From assembly GCA_001898705.1 (NCBI GenBank), contig MKUU01000060.1, positions 1 to 64,000 of the forward strand: 64,000 nt of DNA, in the 5' to 3' direction. Below the pieces are notes generated by a model. The model was not told the DNA's origin. It worked only from the letters and a program-made list of their open reading frames with translations, and searched no databases. A program made the translations under genes and the position numbers. Positions 7,427-16,000 of this stretch are shown here, piece by piece; the stretch's first letter is position 1, and every line of letters starts with the position of its first letter. This stretch comes from Caedibacter sp. 38-128 (GTDB lineage Bacteria; Pseudomonadota; Alphaproteobacteria; Caedimonadales; Caedimonadaceae).

Positions 7427-9742
7427 CTACATTCCTATTTCCAATCCAGTGTTCGAGAGAGCTTTCACTTGAGCATCCACCACAGCAACGGCTGTCATAT
7501 TAAGCAAGCCTCGAACAGTTATCGAGGGTGTCACAATGTGTGCTGCTTTAGCAGCCCCTAATAAAATGGGGCCAATATTTTGTCCATCAGCGATAATTTT
7601 TACGAGATTAAAAGCAATATTCGCGGCATCTAAATTAGGCATGACAAGAAGATTTGCGCTTCCTAGAAGTTGCGAATGAGGAAATATTTTTTTACGTAAA
7701 ATTTCTGAAAGAGCTGCATCTGCATGCATTTCACCTTCAACTTCCAGTTCAGGAACTTGCTGACGTAATTGCTCTAAAACAGTTCGCATTTTTTGGGCTG
7801 AAGCAGAATTGCTGGTGCCAAAATTAGAGTGAGAAAGGAGCCCTACTTTTGGAATAATTCCAAATTCTCGCACTTTGGCGGAGGCTAACCGCGTAATTTC
7901 AGCCAATTGTTCTGCTGTTGGATCTTCATTGACATAAGCATCCGTAATGAAAATAACCCCTTTTTCAGTGACAACGGCATTTAAAGTTGCCCATACATTA
8001 ATGTCAGGGCTCTGCCCAATAATCGTTTGTATATGGTTTAGATGATGAGGATGGCGGCCATAGATACCACAAATCATGGCATCAGCATCATTCTTCTTGA
8101 GCATCATCGCCGCAATGACTGTCGGGTTTGTGCGAACGATCAGTTTTGCAGAATCGGGGGTGATACCTGAGCGTTCCAACAGTGCATGATAGTCTTGCCA
8201 ATAATCATTGTAGCGTGGATCTTGCTCAGGATCGACGATGTCAAAGTCCTTGCCTGGAATGAGACGCAATCCTAATCGCTGAAGCCTTTTCTCAAGAACA
8301 TTCTTACGGGCAATTAAGATAGGATGGGCTAAACCTTCATCACATATAATTTGTGCAGCTCGTAAAACGCGCTCTTCTTCTCCCTCGGCAAAAACAATCC
8401 GTTTAGGGGATTTCTTGGCCTGGGTAAAGAGCGGCTTCATGGTGAGGCCAGAGCGATAAACATACTCGCTTAGCTTCTGTTTATAAGCCTCAAGACATTC
8501 TATGGGACGCATTGCAACACCTGAGTCCATGGCAGCCTTTGCCACCGCGGGCGCAATTTCAGTCATCAGGCGAGGATCAAAAGGTTTAGGGATGATGTAT
8601 TGAGGACCGAAGATCAATTCATCGTCTCCATAGGCATGGACAACAATATCAGAGAGCTCTGCCTTTGCAAGGTTTGCAAGGGCATGTACACAAGCTAACT
8701 TCATCTCTTCATTGATCATGGTTGCGCCGACATCTAAAGCGCCCCGAAAAATAAAAGGAAAGCATAAGACATTGTTGACTTGATTTGGAAAATCGGAACG
8801 ACCCGTTGCCACAATAGAATCAGGGCGCAGTGCTTTTGCCATGAGAGGATCAATTTCAGGGGTGGGGTTTGCCAAAGCAAGGATTAAGGGAGAGGGCGCC
8901 ATTTTTGCAAGCATTTCTGGCTTTAAAACATTTCCAGCAGAAAGACCTAAAAAGATGTCAGCACCTTCCACAATCTCATCCAGATGTCTGGCATCAGTCT
9001 TTTGAGCAAAACATTGTTTATGAGGATCCATCCCTTTTTCACGGCCTTCATAAACCACGCCATCAAGATCAGAAATAAAAATGTTTTCTTTAGGAAGGCC
9101 AAGTTCTGTTAAAAGTTTGAGACAAGCAAGAGCTGCAGCACCGGCCCCTGATGTCACAAGTTTTACTTGATGGATTTTTTTATTCACAAGCTCAAGCGCA
9201 TTCAAAACAGCCGCCGCAACAATAATGGCGGTTCCATGTTGATCGTCATGGAAAACAGGAATTTTAAGCCGTTTTTTGAGTTCTTCTTCAATAAAAAAGC
9301 ATTCAGGTGCTTTGATGTCTTCAAGATTTAAAGCACCGAAAGTGGGTTCAAGGCTCGCAATGATATCAATCAGTTTTTCGGGATCATTTTCTTTGATTTC
9401 AATGTCAAAGACATCAATTGCTGCAAACTTTTTGAAAAGGACGGCTTTTCCTTCCATGACAGGTTTAGCTGCTAAAGGGCCTATATTGCCAAGGCCAAGG
9501 ACAGCGCTGCCATTTGTAATGACGCCAACAAGATTCGCCCGTGCCGTCAGTTGGGACACCTCCTGTTCATCGCGCACAATCTCTTCACAAGCCGCGGCAA
9601 CACCTGGTGAGTAAGCCAAAGAAAGATCTCTTTGGTTGGCAAGCGGTTTCGTTGCTGTCAAAGAAAGTTTTCCGGGCTTAGGAAAGCGATGATAATCAAG
9701 AGCACTTAAATAAAGATCGTTCTTCATATTTTGTTGGTTCAT
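7427..9742 (-). CDS. maeB: NADP-dependent malic enzyme with C-terminal phosphotransacetylase domain
   Basis: Oxidatively decarboxylates malate to pyruvate with NADP reduction. 771 residues, as in MaeB. The malic enzyme domain (about 1-430) carries SLAYSPGVAAACEEI and the metal-binding FHDDQHGTAI. The C-terminal phosphate acetyl/butaryl transferase domain (about 440-765) starts at KRIVFAEGEEERVLRAAQ; in MaeB this domain has a regulatory role (acetyl-CoA inhibition). The start at 9742 has no clear ribosome site and follows the orphan 119-residue gene by two bases, suggesting translational coupling; Met6 is an alternative start. Gluconeogenic growth on dicarboxylates or amino acids is plausible. 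Confidence 0.94.
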   Translation of the reverse strand: MNQQNMKNDLYLSALDYHRFPKPGKLSLTATKPLANQRDLSLAYSPGVAAACEEIVRDEQEVSQLTARANLVGVITNGSAVLGLGNIGPLAAKPVMEGKAVLFKKFAAIDVFDIEIKENDPEKLIDIIASLEPTFGALNLEDIKAPECFFIEEELKKRLKIPVFHDDQHGTAIIVAAAVLNALELVNKKIHQVKLVTSGAGAAALACLKLLTELGLPKENIFISDLDGVVYEGREKGMDPHKQCFAQKTDARHLDEIVEGADIFLGLSAGNVLKPEMLAKMAPSPLILALANPTPEIDPLMAKALRPDSIVATGRSDFPNQVNNVLCFPFIFRGALDVGATMINEEMKLACVHALANLAKAELSDIVVHAYGDDELIFGPQYIIPKPFDPRLMTEIAPAVAKAAMDSGVAMRPIECLEAYKQKLSEYVYRSGLTMKPLFTQAKKSPKRIVFAEGEEERVLRAAQIICDEGLAHPILIARKNVLEKRLQRLGLRLIPGKDFDIVDPEQDPRYNDYWQDYHALLERSGITPDSAKLIVRTNPTVIAAMMLKKNDADAMICGIYGRHPHHLNHIQTIIGQSPDINVWATLNAVVTEKGVIFITDAYVNEDPTAEQLAEITRLASAKVREFGIIPKVGLLSHSNFGTSNSASAQKMRTVLEQLRQQVPELEVEGEMHADAALSEILRKKIFPHSQLLGSANLLVMPNLDAANIAFNLVKIIADGQNIGPILLGAAKAAHIVTPSITVRGLLNMTAVAVVDAQVKALSNTGLEIGM

Positions 9743-9744
9743 TT

Positions 9745-10104
9745 TTATATTACAACATTCTGCACACTAACATAATGATAAGGCTGAAACGATACTTCAT
9801 TTTCTTGAGGCGAAAAAAATTGCGAATAGGGGGCTGTAATCTTATCGTCTATGCCGAGAAGTCCAAGGAACTTAGAAAACTTATTAATTATCACTTGTTG
9901 CCTTGAGATATGTTGATTTCTCCATTGGTGAAAGAGCTGCTGCCAACCACGGATGCCTTTGTCTCTTTGTGAGGTATCAGCCCAGGACGCTTGTCTCCCT
10001 AAATATCCCTTGAGCAACTGTCTCTTGGCTGTCGGCTGTCTAAAGCAAGCTTGTGCCCATTGATTCTTCTTAACGTTTGTTCTTAGTTCATATGTTTCCA
10101 TCAT
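9745..10104 (-). CDS. Hypothetical protein, 119 residues
   Basis: Not recognised. A strongly basic, Gln- and Trp-rich N-terminal 75 residues (many K/R, WAQACFRQPTAKRQLLKGYL) precede an aromatic C-terminal part. No signal peptide, membrane helix or metal motif is seen. Ribosome-site-like AGAGAG lies about 10 bases before the ATG-ATG start. The stop is two bases before the malic enzyme start, so the two would be co-translated if this gene is real. Composition suggests nucleic-acid binding or a decayed mobile-element protein, but there is no motif to support either. Moderate confidence that it is a gene at all. Confidence 0.45.
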   Translation of the reverse strand: MMETYELRTNVKKNQWAQACFRQPTAKRQLLKGYLGRQASWADTSQRDKGIRGWQQLFHQWRNQHISRQQVIINKFSKFLGLLGIDDKITAPYSQFFSPQENEVSFQPYHYVSVQNVVI

Positions 10105-10770
10105 TTTTTATCTCTCTGTTTATTTTTTTGTTTTTATTTTGCCCCTCTCCCTTTCTGAGTGTCTTCCTCCCAGAAAAGAATTGGGAAGCCTTTCTATGGT
10201 TAAGATAAGAGCAGGACAGATCGTTTCTTTCATCTCACGATAAGACCTGCCTTCATCTCGCCATTCCCGTTCTTCATCCCAACCATGGTTTCGCGACGCC
10301 GTAGGATGAGCGTTTGATCCGGACGCTTTGTCATCCTCTTTTCAAAGGGATCGACCTCAGAAAAAAGGCAAAGAAAGAGCATTCGTTCAAAAAGAGCGTT
10401 AAAAGGCTTTTCTTATTTAATAATTTAGGTTTTTAAGTCCCTGCATTATTATTGAGACAGTATTCGAAGATTTTTGAAAGAATTATGAAATCTTTTGAGG
10501 TTTTCATAAGAGAAGAAAATCATCTCTGACCATCTATAACCAGCCTATCATATCGTGATACAAATTTCAAGTAAATTCTGTTCTTTTATTAAATATATAG
10601 CGTATATAAATCAATAGGTTATTAAATAAATTTAAGCTTAAAATATTATAATTATTAACCATTTGAAAATTTTTTATTCATTGTAAATTTTTTAATTCTA
10701 ACTTGTAATTTAAAAAAGCACCCTTACCTATATTTTAGGCAAAACTTATTATTGATGGAAGAAACTCAAC
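10105..10770. other. Non-coding stretch of 666 bases; possible decayed gene plus AT-rich promoter region
   Basis: No supported gene. Bases about 10140-10400 look richer in G+C than the flanks and contain a minus-strand open stretch of about 55 codons (with HGWDEEREWRDEG) that has no start codon and is closed upstream by TGA, so it may be the remnant of an inactivated gene. Bases about 10540-10770 are very AT-rich, with runs of A and T, and should hold the promoter of the leucine-rich-repeat gene at 10771. I could not fix a convincing -35/-10 pair. Confidence 0.5.
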
Positions 10771-12090
10771 ATGATGAAAAAAGTTATTCAAACCCTTTTC
10801 ACTCTTCTCCTCTCAACCACCGTGTCCTTCGCAAGTCCTAATCTCGGCGAAGAAGAGAAGGACCAAAGTCACACTCATTTTATCTCTTACGATGATTTTG
10901 CATTTGCAGAAGAAGAATGGAATACGGAGCAACTGCAAGAGTTGATATTAAGCGATATTCACAGTTACTTAGAGGTAGAAAACGTAGAATTGGTGGCATC
11001 AAAGCTTTCACGCTTTTCAAATCTGCAAAAGTTGGGTTTCTCGCGTCAGGGGATGACAGAAATTACAGAAAAAACTATAGAAACTTTAACCTCTGCAATC
11101 CAAAATTTGACTCATCTTCATACATTGGAGTTATGGTTTATGGGAATTAGCGGAGATATGGCCTTTCTAAGAACACTTCCCTCGACGCTTACACATCTGG
11201 ATCTGAATGGCAATGATCTTAAGTGTGAGGGGGCGCAAGCTTTAGCCTTAAATATTCCCTCTAAACTTCAAACCTTGATTTTAGAAAATGCTTCTATTCC
11301 TGAAGAAGGCTTGAGAAATTTAATTACGGCGCTTCCTCATAGCCTTGAAGAATTAAATTTACTGGGTAACTTTTTTGATAAAAGCATGGTAGATGCTTTA
11401 ACGCGTCTTACTAATCTCAGAGTATTGAAACTCAACTATAATAGTCAGGATGGAAGCGCTAATATTTTAGCGTCAGGGATTACATCTCTTTCTCAGCTTG
11501 AAAAATTGACATTACTTTTGACGGATTCGCGGGGGATACTTAATGTAATCCAAGCTCTCCCACATGGCGTTCAGGAATTAATTTTGAGTTCTGGTCTTCC
11601 TGCCGTTAATGATGAAGAGACCCAAGTTTTAATTGAGGAGCTTCCCCAAAACCTTCAATTGTTGGGTTTAGGTGGATGTGAAATTGGTGATAAGTCAATC
11701 CCCGCTTTAATTACGTACATCTCGAATAATCAAGCTTTTGAAAATCTCGTTCTGCAGAGTGGAAGCAAAATTGATGATAGAAGTATGCAAGCTTTACTTT
11801 TAGGAGTTTCTGCAGGTATTTCCCATCTAAAAAGTTTAAATATACTGGGTTTCCTAGATTTTCAAAAAATAGAAAAGCCATTTTCTATATTGAAATCAAA
11901 TACAACTCTCGAGCATTTAAATTTACCGTTCTTAAGTTTCCAAGAAGGTGCAAATGAAGACATTTCAAGTTGGTTAGAAGTCACGCCTAGTCTTCAAAAA
12001 TTACTTGTTAAGGGAAACCTTACAGAGAATAATCAAAAACAATTACAGAATAATAAAACACGGGCTCGAACATTGAGGTCTTACGCATAA
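10771..12090 (+). CDS. Secreted leucine-rich-repeat protein
   Basis: 439 residues. An N-terminal signal peptide (MMKKVIQTLFTLLLSTTVSF, cleavage near ASP about residue 22-24) precedes an acidic linker and then tandem leucine-rich repeats over roughly residues 70-430. Repeat units read like LTHLDLNGNDLKCEGAQALA, LEELNLLGNFFDKSMVDALT and LQLLGLGGCEIGDKSIPALI, spaced 25-28 residues, the ribonuclease-inhibitor type found in eukaryotes and in host-associated bacteria. Ribosome site GAAGAAA lies before ATG-ATG. It stands alone between a non-coding stretch and a tRNA. A role in host or surface interaction is plausible, but no catalytic domain is attached. Confidence 0.82.
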   Translation: MMKKVIQTLFTLLLSTTVSFASPNLGEEEKDQSHTHFISYDDFAFAEEEWNTEQLQELILSDIHSYLEVENVELVASKLSRFSNLQKLGFSRQGMTEITEKTIETLTSAIQNLTHLHTLELWFMGISGDMAFLRTLPSTLTHLDLNGNDLKCEGAQALALNIPSKLQTLILENASIPEEGLRNLITALPHSLEELNLLGNFFDKSMVDALTRLTNLRVLKLNYNSQDGSANILASGITSLSQLEKLTLLLTDSRGILNVIQALPHGVQELILSSGLPAVNDEETQVLIEELPQNLQLLGLGGCEIGDKSIPALITYISNNQAFENLVLQSGSKIDDRSMQALLLGVSAGISHLKSLNILGFLDFQKIEKPFSILKSNTTLEHLNLPFLSFQEGANEDISSWLEVTPSLQKLLVKGNLTENNQKQLQNNKTRARTLRSYA

Positions 12091-12102
12091 ACCAACAACA
12101 AG

Positions 12103-12152
12103 CAGGCTTGAAAATTTCTCTTGGGAAATGGTCAAGCTTGCTGCTTTCCTAC
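12103..12152 (+). terminator. Probable terminator of the leucine-rich-repeat gene
   Basis: About 13 bases after the stop, AAGCAG-GCTTGA pairs with TCAAGC-TTGCTGCTT, with a three-base bulge, around an AT-rich inner loop. The U-tract after it is poor (TTCCT), so termination may be weak. Confidence 0.4.
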
Positions 12153-12254
12153 AATAGATCTTCGTCTCGATTTTATCTCTGAATTAAGCAATAAAAATTA
12201 GGGACACTCTTTTAAAAGTGCAATTATTTCTTCAGTGAGAGAAAAGAAAAAATT

Positions 12255-12341
12255 TGGTGCGGTCGAGAAGACTCGAACTTCCACAGAGTTTCCTCCACAG
12301 CGACCTCAACGCTGCGCGTCTACCAATTCCGCCACGACCGC
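12255..12341 (-). tRNA. tRNA-Leu (anticodon GAG)
   Basis: The minus strand folds as a complete class II tRNA. The acceptor stem is GCGGTCG/CGACCGC with discriminator A and an encoded CCA end (CCA at 12257-12255). A D arm with AATTGGTAGACGC, an anticodon stem CAGCG/CGCTG with loop TTGAGGT, a long variable arm and a TTCGAGT T-loop follow. The anticodon GAG (12307-12305) reads CUC and CUU leucine codons. The long variable arm and G37 fit tRNA-Leu. No other tRNA is seen in the window. Confidence 0.96.
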
Positions 12342-12452
12342 ATATCATGTTGGTAACCTTGCCTAAATAGGGCGAAACAAAATGTTTTGCAAGCAAAAAA
12401 AGTATTTTAAAAAGATAAAGTTTTTGTAGCTTTAGACTTTAATTTTTTAAAG

Positions 12453-12477
12453 AAGTCCGGCTCAGAAAACCGGACTT
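12453..12477 (-). terminator. Terminator after the rhodanese gene
   Basis: AAGTCCGG pairs perfectly with CCGGACTT around a 9-base loop, 19 bases beyond the rhodanese stop codon on the minus strand. The following CTTTAAAAAATT is a weak U-tract. It lies between the rhodanese gene and the tRNA-Leu and may serve to separate them. Confidence 0.55.
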
Positions 12478-12495
12478 CATATTTAGGCTGATTCG

Positions 12496-12921
12496 TTAAG
12501 CTTTTTCAATCGGCTTATTATTGGCTTTCCACTCACGAATTCCATGATGGTAGTCGATCACATTTTTATAGCCTTCTTTAATCAGGCGGCTAGCCATCAT
12601 TTTGCTGGCAGGGCAGCTAACGCCGGCACAATAAACCACGATAAGCGTATTTTTCTCAGGGAGAAGTTTTGCGACATCGGCTTCAGAAGACTCAACATGA
12701 AGGCGCTTAGCCCCCAAAATTAGTGTGCCATCAAAATATTTATCAGTTCTTGCATCAATCAGAACCAGCGGTGTTTTAGCATTGATCAAAGCTTCAAGGC
12801 CAAGCATATCAATAGTTCCACAGGCGACTGATTCAGTCTGACTCTTTGCCTTTCCTTCAGCCTGCAATGTGATGGGCGATAAAATAAGCGCACTTAAGAC
12901 CAATAATAGTTTTGTGTTCAT
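12496..12921 (-). CDS. Exported rhodanese-domain protein
   Basis: 141 residues. A signal peptide (MNTKLLLVLSALILSPITLQ, cleavage after about residue 21) is followed by one rhodanese domain (about 36-137), with LVLIDARTDKYFDG at the CH2A-like position and the active loop VVYCAGVSC, in which Cys98 is the likely sulfur carrier. It is a periplasmic sulfurtransferase-like protein or thiol sensor. It follows hscA on the same strand after 66 bases and occupies the place where fdx usually sits, but the gap and the signal peptide suggest a separate role. The gap contains the perfect palindrome TGCTAGCA and CTTAACT/AGTTAAG arms. Confidence 0.85.
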   Translation of the reverse strand: MNTKLLLVLSALILSPITLQAEGKAKSQTESVACGTIDMLGLEALINAKTPLVLIDARTDKYFDGTLILGAKRLHVESSEADVAKLLPEKNTLIVVYCAGVSCPASKMMASRLIKEGYKNVIDYHHGIREWKANNKPIEKA

Positions 12922-12987
12922 AAAGGTTCCCTTTCTTAACTGTAGGTTTAAATGCTAGCATACATCAGTTAGTTAAGAGATAAAATT

Positions 12988-14757
12988 TTATAGGGTCGTT
13001 ACATCCTTGCCTTTGAGGGCTTCATTCAGATGATAAGTCATTCTTTTGACAGCAAAAGGATGCGTTGTTGCGGCTAGTTCTTCAGTGGTTTGTTGAATTT
13101 TGGTGCGGTCTTGAGTTTTTAAAGCTTCATTCAGGCTTTGGAGGGCGGTCTGAATAAGTTTTTTTTCTTTTTCCTCAAGCAAATCTTGATCCGTTTCAAG
13201 GGCATTGAGGGTAACCTTTTGAATTCGCTCTGCTTCAACTTTTGCTTCAATCAAAAGGCGTGCTTCAAGATCTTGTTGGCCATAGGTAAGACTGGTTGAA
13301 ATCATTTCTAAAAGATCGCACTCACTTAAGCCATAAGAAGGTTTAATTTCAATGTATTGGCTAATGCCCGTAGTTTTTTCTTTTGCAGTCACCGTCAGTA
13401 GACCATCAACATCTACCGTAAATTGCACTTGGATACGCGCGATCCCTGCGGGAAGAGGAGGGATACCATGGAGCTCAAAACGGGCTAATGAACGACAATC
13501 TTGGACAAGTTCTCGCTCACCTTGCACGATATGAAGCAGCATGGCGGTTTGGCCTTCTTCATGGGTTGTAAATTCTTGAATTTTGCTGACAGGGAGAGGG
13601 GAGTTGCGTTCAATAATTTTCTCAACAATCCCGCCAAACGTTTCAAGCCCTAAAGATAAAGGCGCGACATCGAGAAGAAGATTATTGCTTCCTTGCGTAA
13701 GAGCACGTGCTTGCAAGGCAGCTCCATAGGCAACAACTTCATCAGGATTGAGGTCATCAAGAGGCTTTTTGCCGAAGAAAGCCTCAACAGCTTTTTTGAT
13801 AAGAGGCATGCGGGTTACACCCCCAACAAGAATCACACCCTTTATATCTTCTTTTCGGATATCTGCATCTTCAAGCGCTTTCTGGCAGTGCTCAAGCGTG
13901 CGGTCAATGAAGGGTTGAGCAATTGCCTCAAGATGCTGACGGGTAAGCGTATAGGCGTGGTTTTCAATCGTCAGGGAGGCTTCATTTTGTTCGGTAAGCT
14001 TTTCTTTCAGCAGACGAATGACAAAGAGAGCCTGCTTAGGATCGATTGTTTGATCTTTTGTATGAAAACATTCTTGGTAGAGGGCGTGGTCAATATCATC
14101 GCCGCCAAGATTCATATCACCTCTTGTTGCCAAGACTTGGAAGACTTCTCCTTGAAGTTTAAGAAGTGACAGATCGAAAGTGCCGCCTCCAAAATCATAA
14201 ACGGCATAAATGCCTTGAGCCTTCTTCTCGAGGCCATAGGCCAAGGCCGCGGCTGTGGGTTCATTGACAAGACGAAGGACTTCAAGACCCGCGAGTCGGC
14301 CTGCATCCCGTGTTGCTGTTCTGGCAGCTTCATCAAAGTAAGCGGGAACTGTAATGACGGCTTTATGAATGGGGCGCCCTAATTGTCTCTCAGCTTGTGA
14401 TTTCAAATAAGCTAAAATGTGAGAAGAAATTTCGACAGGCGTTAAGGCAAGGTCTCTCAACGTATGACGTTGGCTGCCGTAATGCATGAACCTTTTTATA
14501 GAGCGAATAACATTTCGCGGGTCTTGTGAGAGCATTGAGAGCGCTTTTTTACCGACGATGGGATAACCTTCTTCTGTGTAATAAACAGCAGAAGGAATGA
14601 GGCGTTCTCCTTGAAGAGGAATAAGCTGAGGAGCATTTTCTTCTGAAGCAAAGGCTAGCAGAGAATGGGTTGTGCCAAGGTCAATTCCGATAGCAAAACT
14701 TTCTTCTTGAGCGTGAGGTAAAGGCGTTTGACCTGGTTCAACAAGTTGCAGCAACAT
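12988..14757 (-). CDS. hscA: Fe-S cluster assembly Hsp70 chaperone HscA
   Basis: Specialised Hsp70 that, with HscB, releases the [2Fe-2S] cluster from IscU. 589 residues, slightly shorter than E. coli HscA (616). The nucleotide-binding domain starts at AIGIDLGTTHSLLAF and includes the AVYDFGGGTFDLSLL phosphate loop. The substrate-binding domain carries the HscA-typical TTHEEGQTAMLLHIVQGERE stretch (split here by wording only), and a helical lid follows. The N-terminus MLLQLVEPGQ matches E. coli HscA, supporting the chosen start. It begins 7 bases after the hscB stop, in the isc operon. Confidence 0.95.
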   Translation of the reverse strand: MLLQLVEPGQTPLPHAQEESFAIGIDLGTTHSLLAFASEENAPQLIPLQGERLIPSAVYYTEEGYPIVGKKALSMLSQDPRNVIRSIKRFMHYGSQRHTLRDLALTPVEISSHILAYLKSQAERQLGRPIHKAVITVPAYFDEAARTATRDAGRLAGLEVLRLVNEPTAAALAYGLEKKAQGIYAVYDFGGGTFDLSLLKLQGEVFQVLATRGDMNLGGDDIDHALYQECFHTKDQTIDPKQALFVIRLLKEKLTEQNEASLTIENHAYTLTRQHLEAIAQPFIDRTLEHCQKALEDADIRKEDIKGVILVGGVTRMPLIKKAVEAFFGKKPLDDLNPDEVVAYGAALQARALTQGSNNLLLDVAPLSLGLETFGGIVEKIIERNSPLPVSKIQEFTTHEEGQTAMLLHIVQGERELVQDCRSLARFELHGIPPLPAGIARIQVQFTVDVDGLLTVTAKEKTTGISQYIEIKPSYGLSECDLLEMISTSLTYGQQDLEARLLIEAKVEAERIQKVTLNALETDQDLLEEKEKKLIQTALQSLNEALKTQDRTKIQQTTEELAATTHPFAVKRMTYHLNEALKGKDVTTL

Positions 14758-14764
14758 CGCTATT

Positions 14765-15268
14765 CTACTTTAAATTCAGTTTAAGACGGTTAAGATATTT
14801 GAGTTTCGTGAGCAAAGTAACAGCATTACCTTTATCTTGGCTATCAATAGAGCTTTCGAGTTCATTCCAACTTTGTTGAATTTCATTTTCCAGGAAGCAA
14901 CTAAGATTCTTTTTTGCTTTTTCAGTGACAGCGTCTTCAATTCTTTCATTGAGGTTCATCATCAATGCAAGCAATTTAGGATCTTGAGCGCCGCTAAGAT
15001 TTTCATCTGAAGCAAGCCAACCCAAACATTTTAAAAGGTGATCAGCACGCTTTAAGGGATCTTTTAAAAGTTGATAAGCTTCATTAAAGGCAGCAGCATA
15101 GCCATCTGTTGCGTTTTCGTGAGCGACTTTGGAAACTTTTAAACGATCAGGATGATATTGATGTTGGGCCTTAAAATACCGCTGTTCAAGGTCTTCAAGA
15201 TTAATATTGAGCGCAAAAGGTAAGTTAAATTTTTCAAAGGCATTCATTGAAAAAAAGGAACTAGACAT
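14765..15268 (-). CDS. hscB: Fe-S assembly J-domain co-chaperone HscB
   Basis: J-protein that delivers IscU to HscA and stimulates its ATPase. The J domain holds the HPD motif at residues 39-41 (QHQYHPDRL); the C-terminal three-helix domain that binds IscU covers about 80-167. I place the start at ATG 15268 (MSSSFFSMNAFEKF) because GGAG lies 11 bases upstream; the ATG overlaps the iscA stop region (CATGTCTAG). The longer open frame from 15322 would run well into iscA and its extra residues are not HscB-like; ATG 15247 (MNAFEKF) is a second possibility. Confidence 0.92.
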   Translation of the reverse strand: MSSSFFSMNAFEKFNLPFALNINLEDLEQRYFKAQHQYHPDRLKVSKVAHENATDGYAAAFNEAYQLLKDPLKRADHLLKCLGWLASDENLSGAQDPKLLALMMNLNERIEDAVTEKAKKNLSCFLENEIQQSWNELESSIDSQDKGNAVTLLTKLKYLNRLKLNLK

Positions 15269-15605
15269 GGAAAGATTCTCCACATCCGCAACGCCCCTTT
15301 TCGTTAGGATTTTTAAAGACAAACCCCGACTGAAGTTGATCTTGAACGAAATCCATCTCTGTTCCTAAGAGAAACAACAAAGCCTTTGGATCAATGAGAA
15401 CTTTAATTCCTTGCGCTTCGACAAGTTCATCTAAGGCATTCTTCTCATCCGCATATTCGAGGGTATAAGAAAGGCCGTTACACCCTTTTGTTCGAATTCC
15501 AATACGGATTCCAAGAGAAGGCTTCCCGCGAGCAGCTAAAAGAGCTTTAACTCTTTCAACAGCCGTATCTGTTACTTGGAGAACGGGGGGTTTTTCATTC
15601 ACCAT
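15261..15605 (-). CDS. iscA: A-type Fe-S carrier protein IscA
   Basis: 114 residues from ATG 15605, which overlaps the iscU stop (GGATGGTGAATGA). The three conserved cysteines are Cys42 (KGCNGLSYTLEY), Cys106 and Cys108 (GRCGCGESF), the A-type scaffold/carrier signature. It transfers clusters to [4Fe-4S] targets. An upstream in-frame ATG (15659) lies within iscU and would add 18 non-homologous residues. Confidence 0.95.
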   Translation of the reverse strand: MVNEKPPVLQVTDTAVERVKALLAARGKPSLGIRIGIRTKGCNGLSYTLEYADEKNALDELVEAQGIKVLIDPKALLFLLGTEMDFVQDQLQSGFVFKNPNEKGRCGCGESFHV

Positions 15606-15990
15606 CCTTGGATCTTTCTTGCTTATCTTGATAATCCTTAACCGCTGCTTTAATGGCATCCTCTGCCAGCATTGAACAATGAATTTTTACGGGAGGCAGA
15701 GCCAAGTGTTGCGCTATGGTTGTATTTTTGATCTCTAAAGCATCTTCAATTGTTTTTCCTTTAACCCATTCAGTTACAAGCGAACTTGAAGCGATTGCAG
15801 AACCACACCCAAAGGTTTTGAATCGGGCATCTTCAATAATGCCATCTTTAACTTTAATTTGGAGTTTCATAACATCCCCACAAGCAGGAGCACCCACTAA
15901 GCCTGTTCCTACTTCGAGGTCTGTGCCTTCGAATGAGCCGACATTTCGTGGATTTTCAAAGTGATCAATAATTTTATTGCTATAAGCCAT
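15595..15990 (-). CDS. iscU: Fe-S cluster scaffold protein IscU
   Basis: Scaffold on which the [2Fe-2S] cluster is built. 131 residues from ATG 15990, preceded by AAGGAGAG 6-7 bases upstream. Cys37 (GAPACGDVM), Asp39, Cys62 (FGCGSAIASSS) and Cys105 (KIHCSMLAE) are the cluster ligands, and LPPVK at 98-102 is the recognition motif for HscA. It sits 10 bases after iscS. The upstream in-frame start at 16035 would overlap iscS and is not supported. Confidence 0.97.
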   Translation of the reverse strand: MAYSNKIIDHFENPRNVGSFEGTDLEVGTGLVGAPACGDVMKLQIKVKDGIIEDARFKTFGCGSAIASSSLVTEWVKGKTIEDALEIKNTTIAQHLALPPVKIHCSMLAEDAIKAAVKDYQDKQERSKDGE

Positions 15991-16000
15991 AATACTCTCC

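Noticed and set aside
10140-10340. Minus-strand open stretch of about 55 codons in the non-coding region
   Set aside because: No start codon in frame, TGA just upstream, and no recognised similarity; kept only as a possible remnant.
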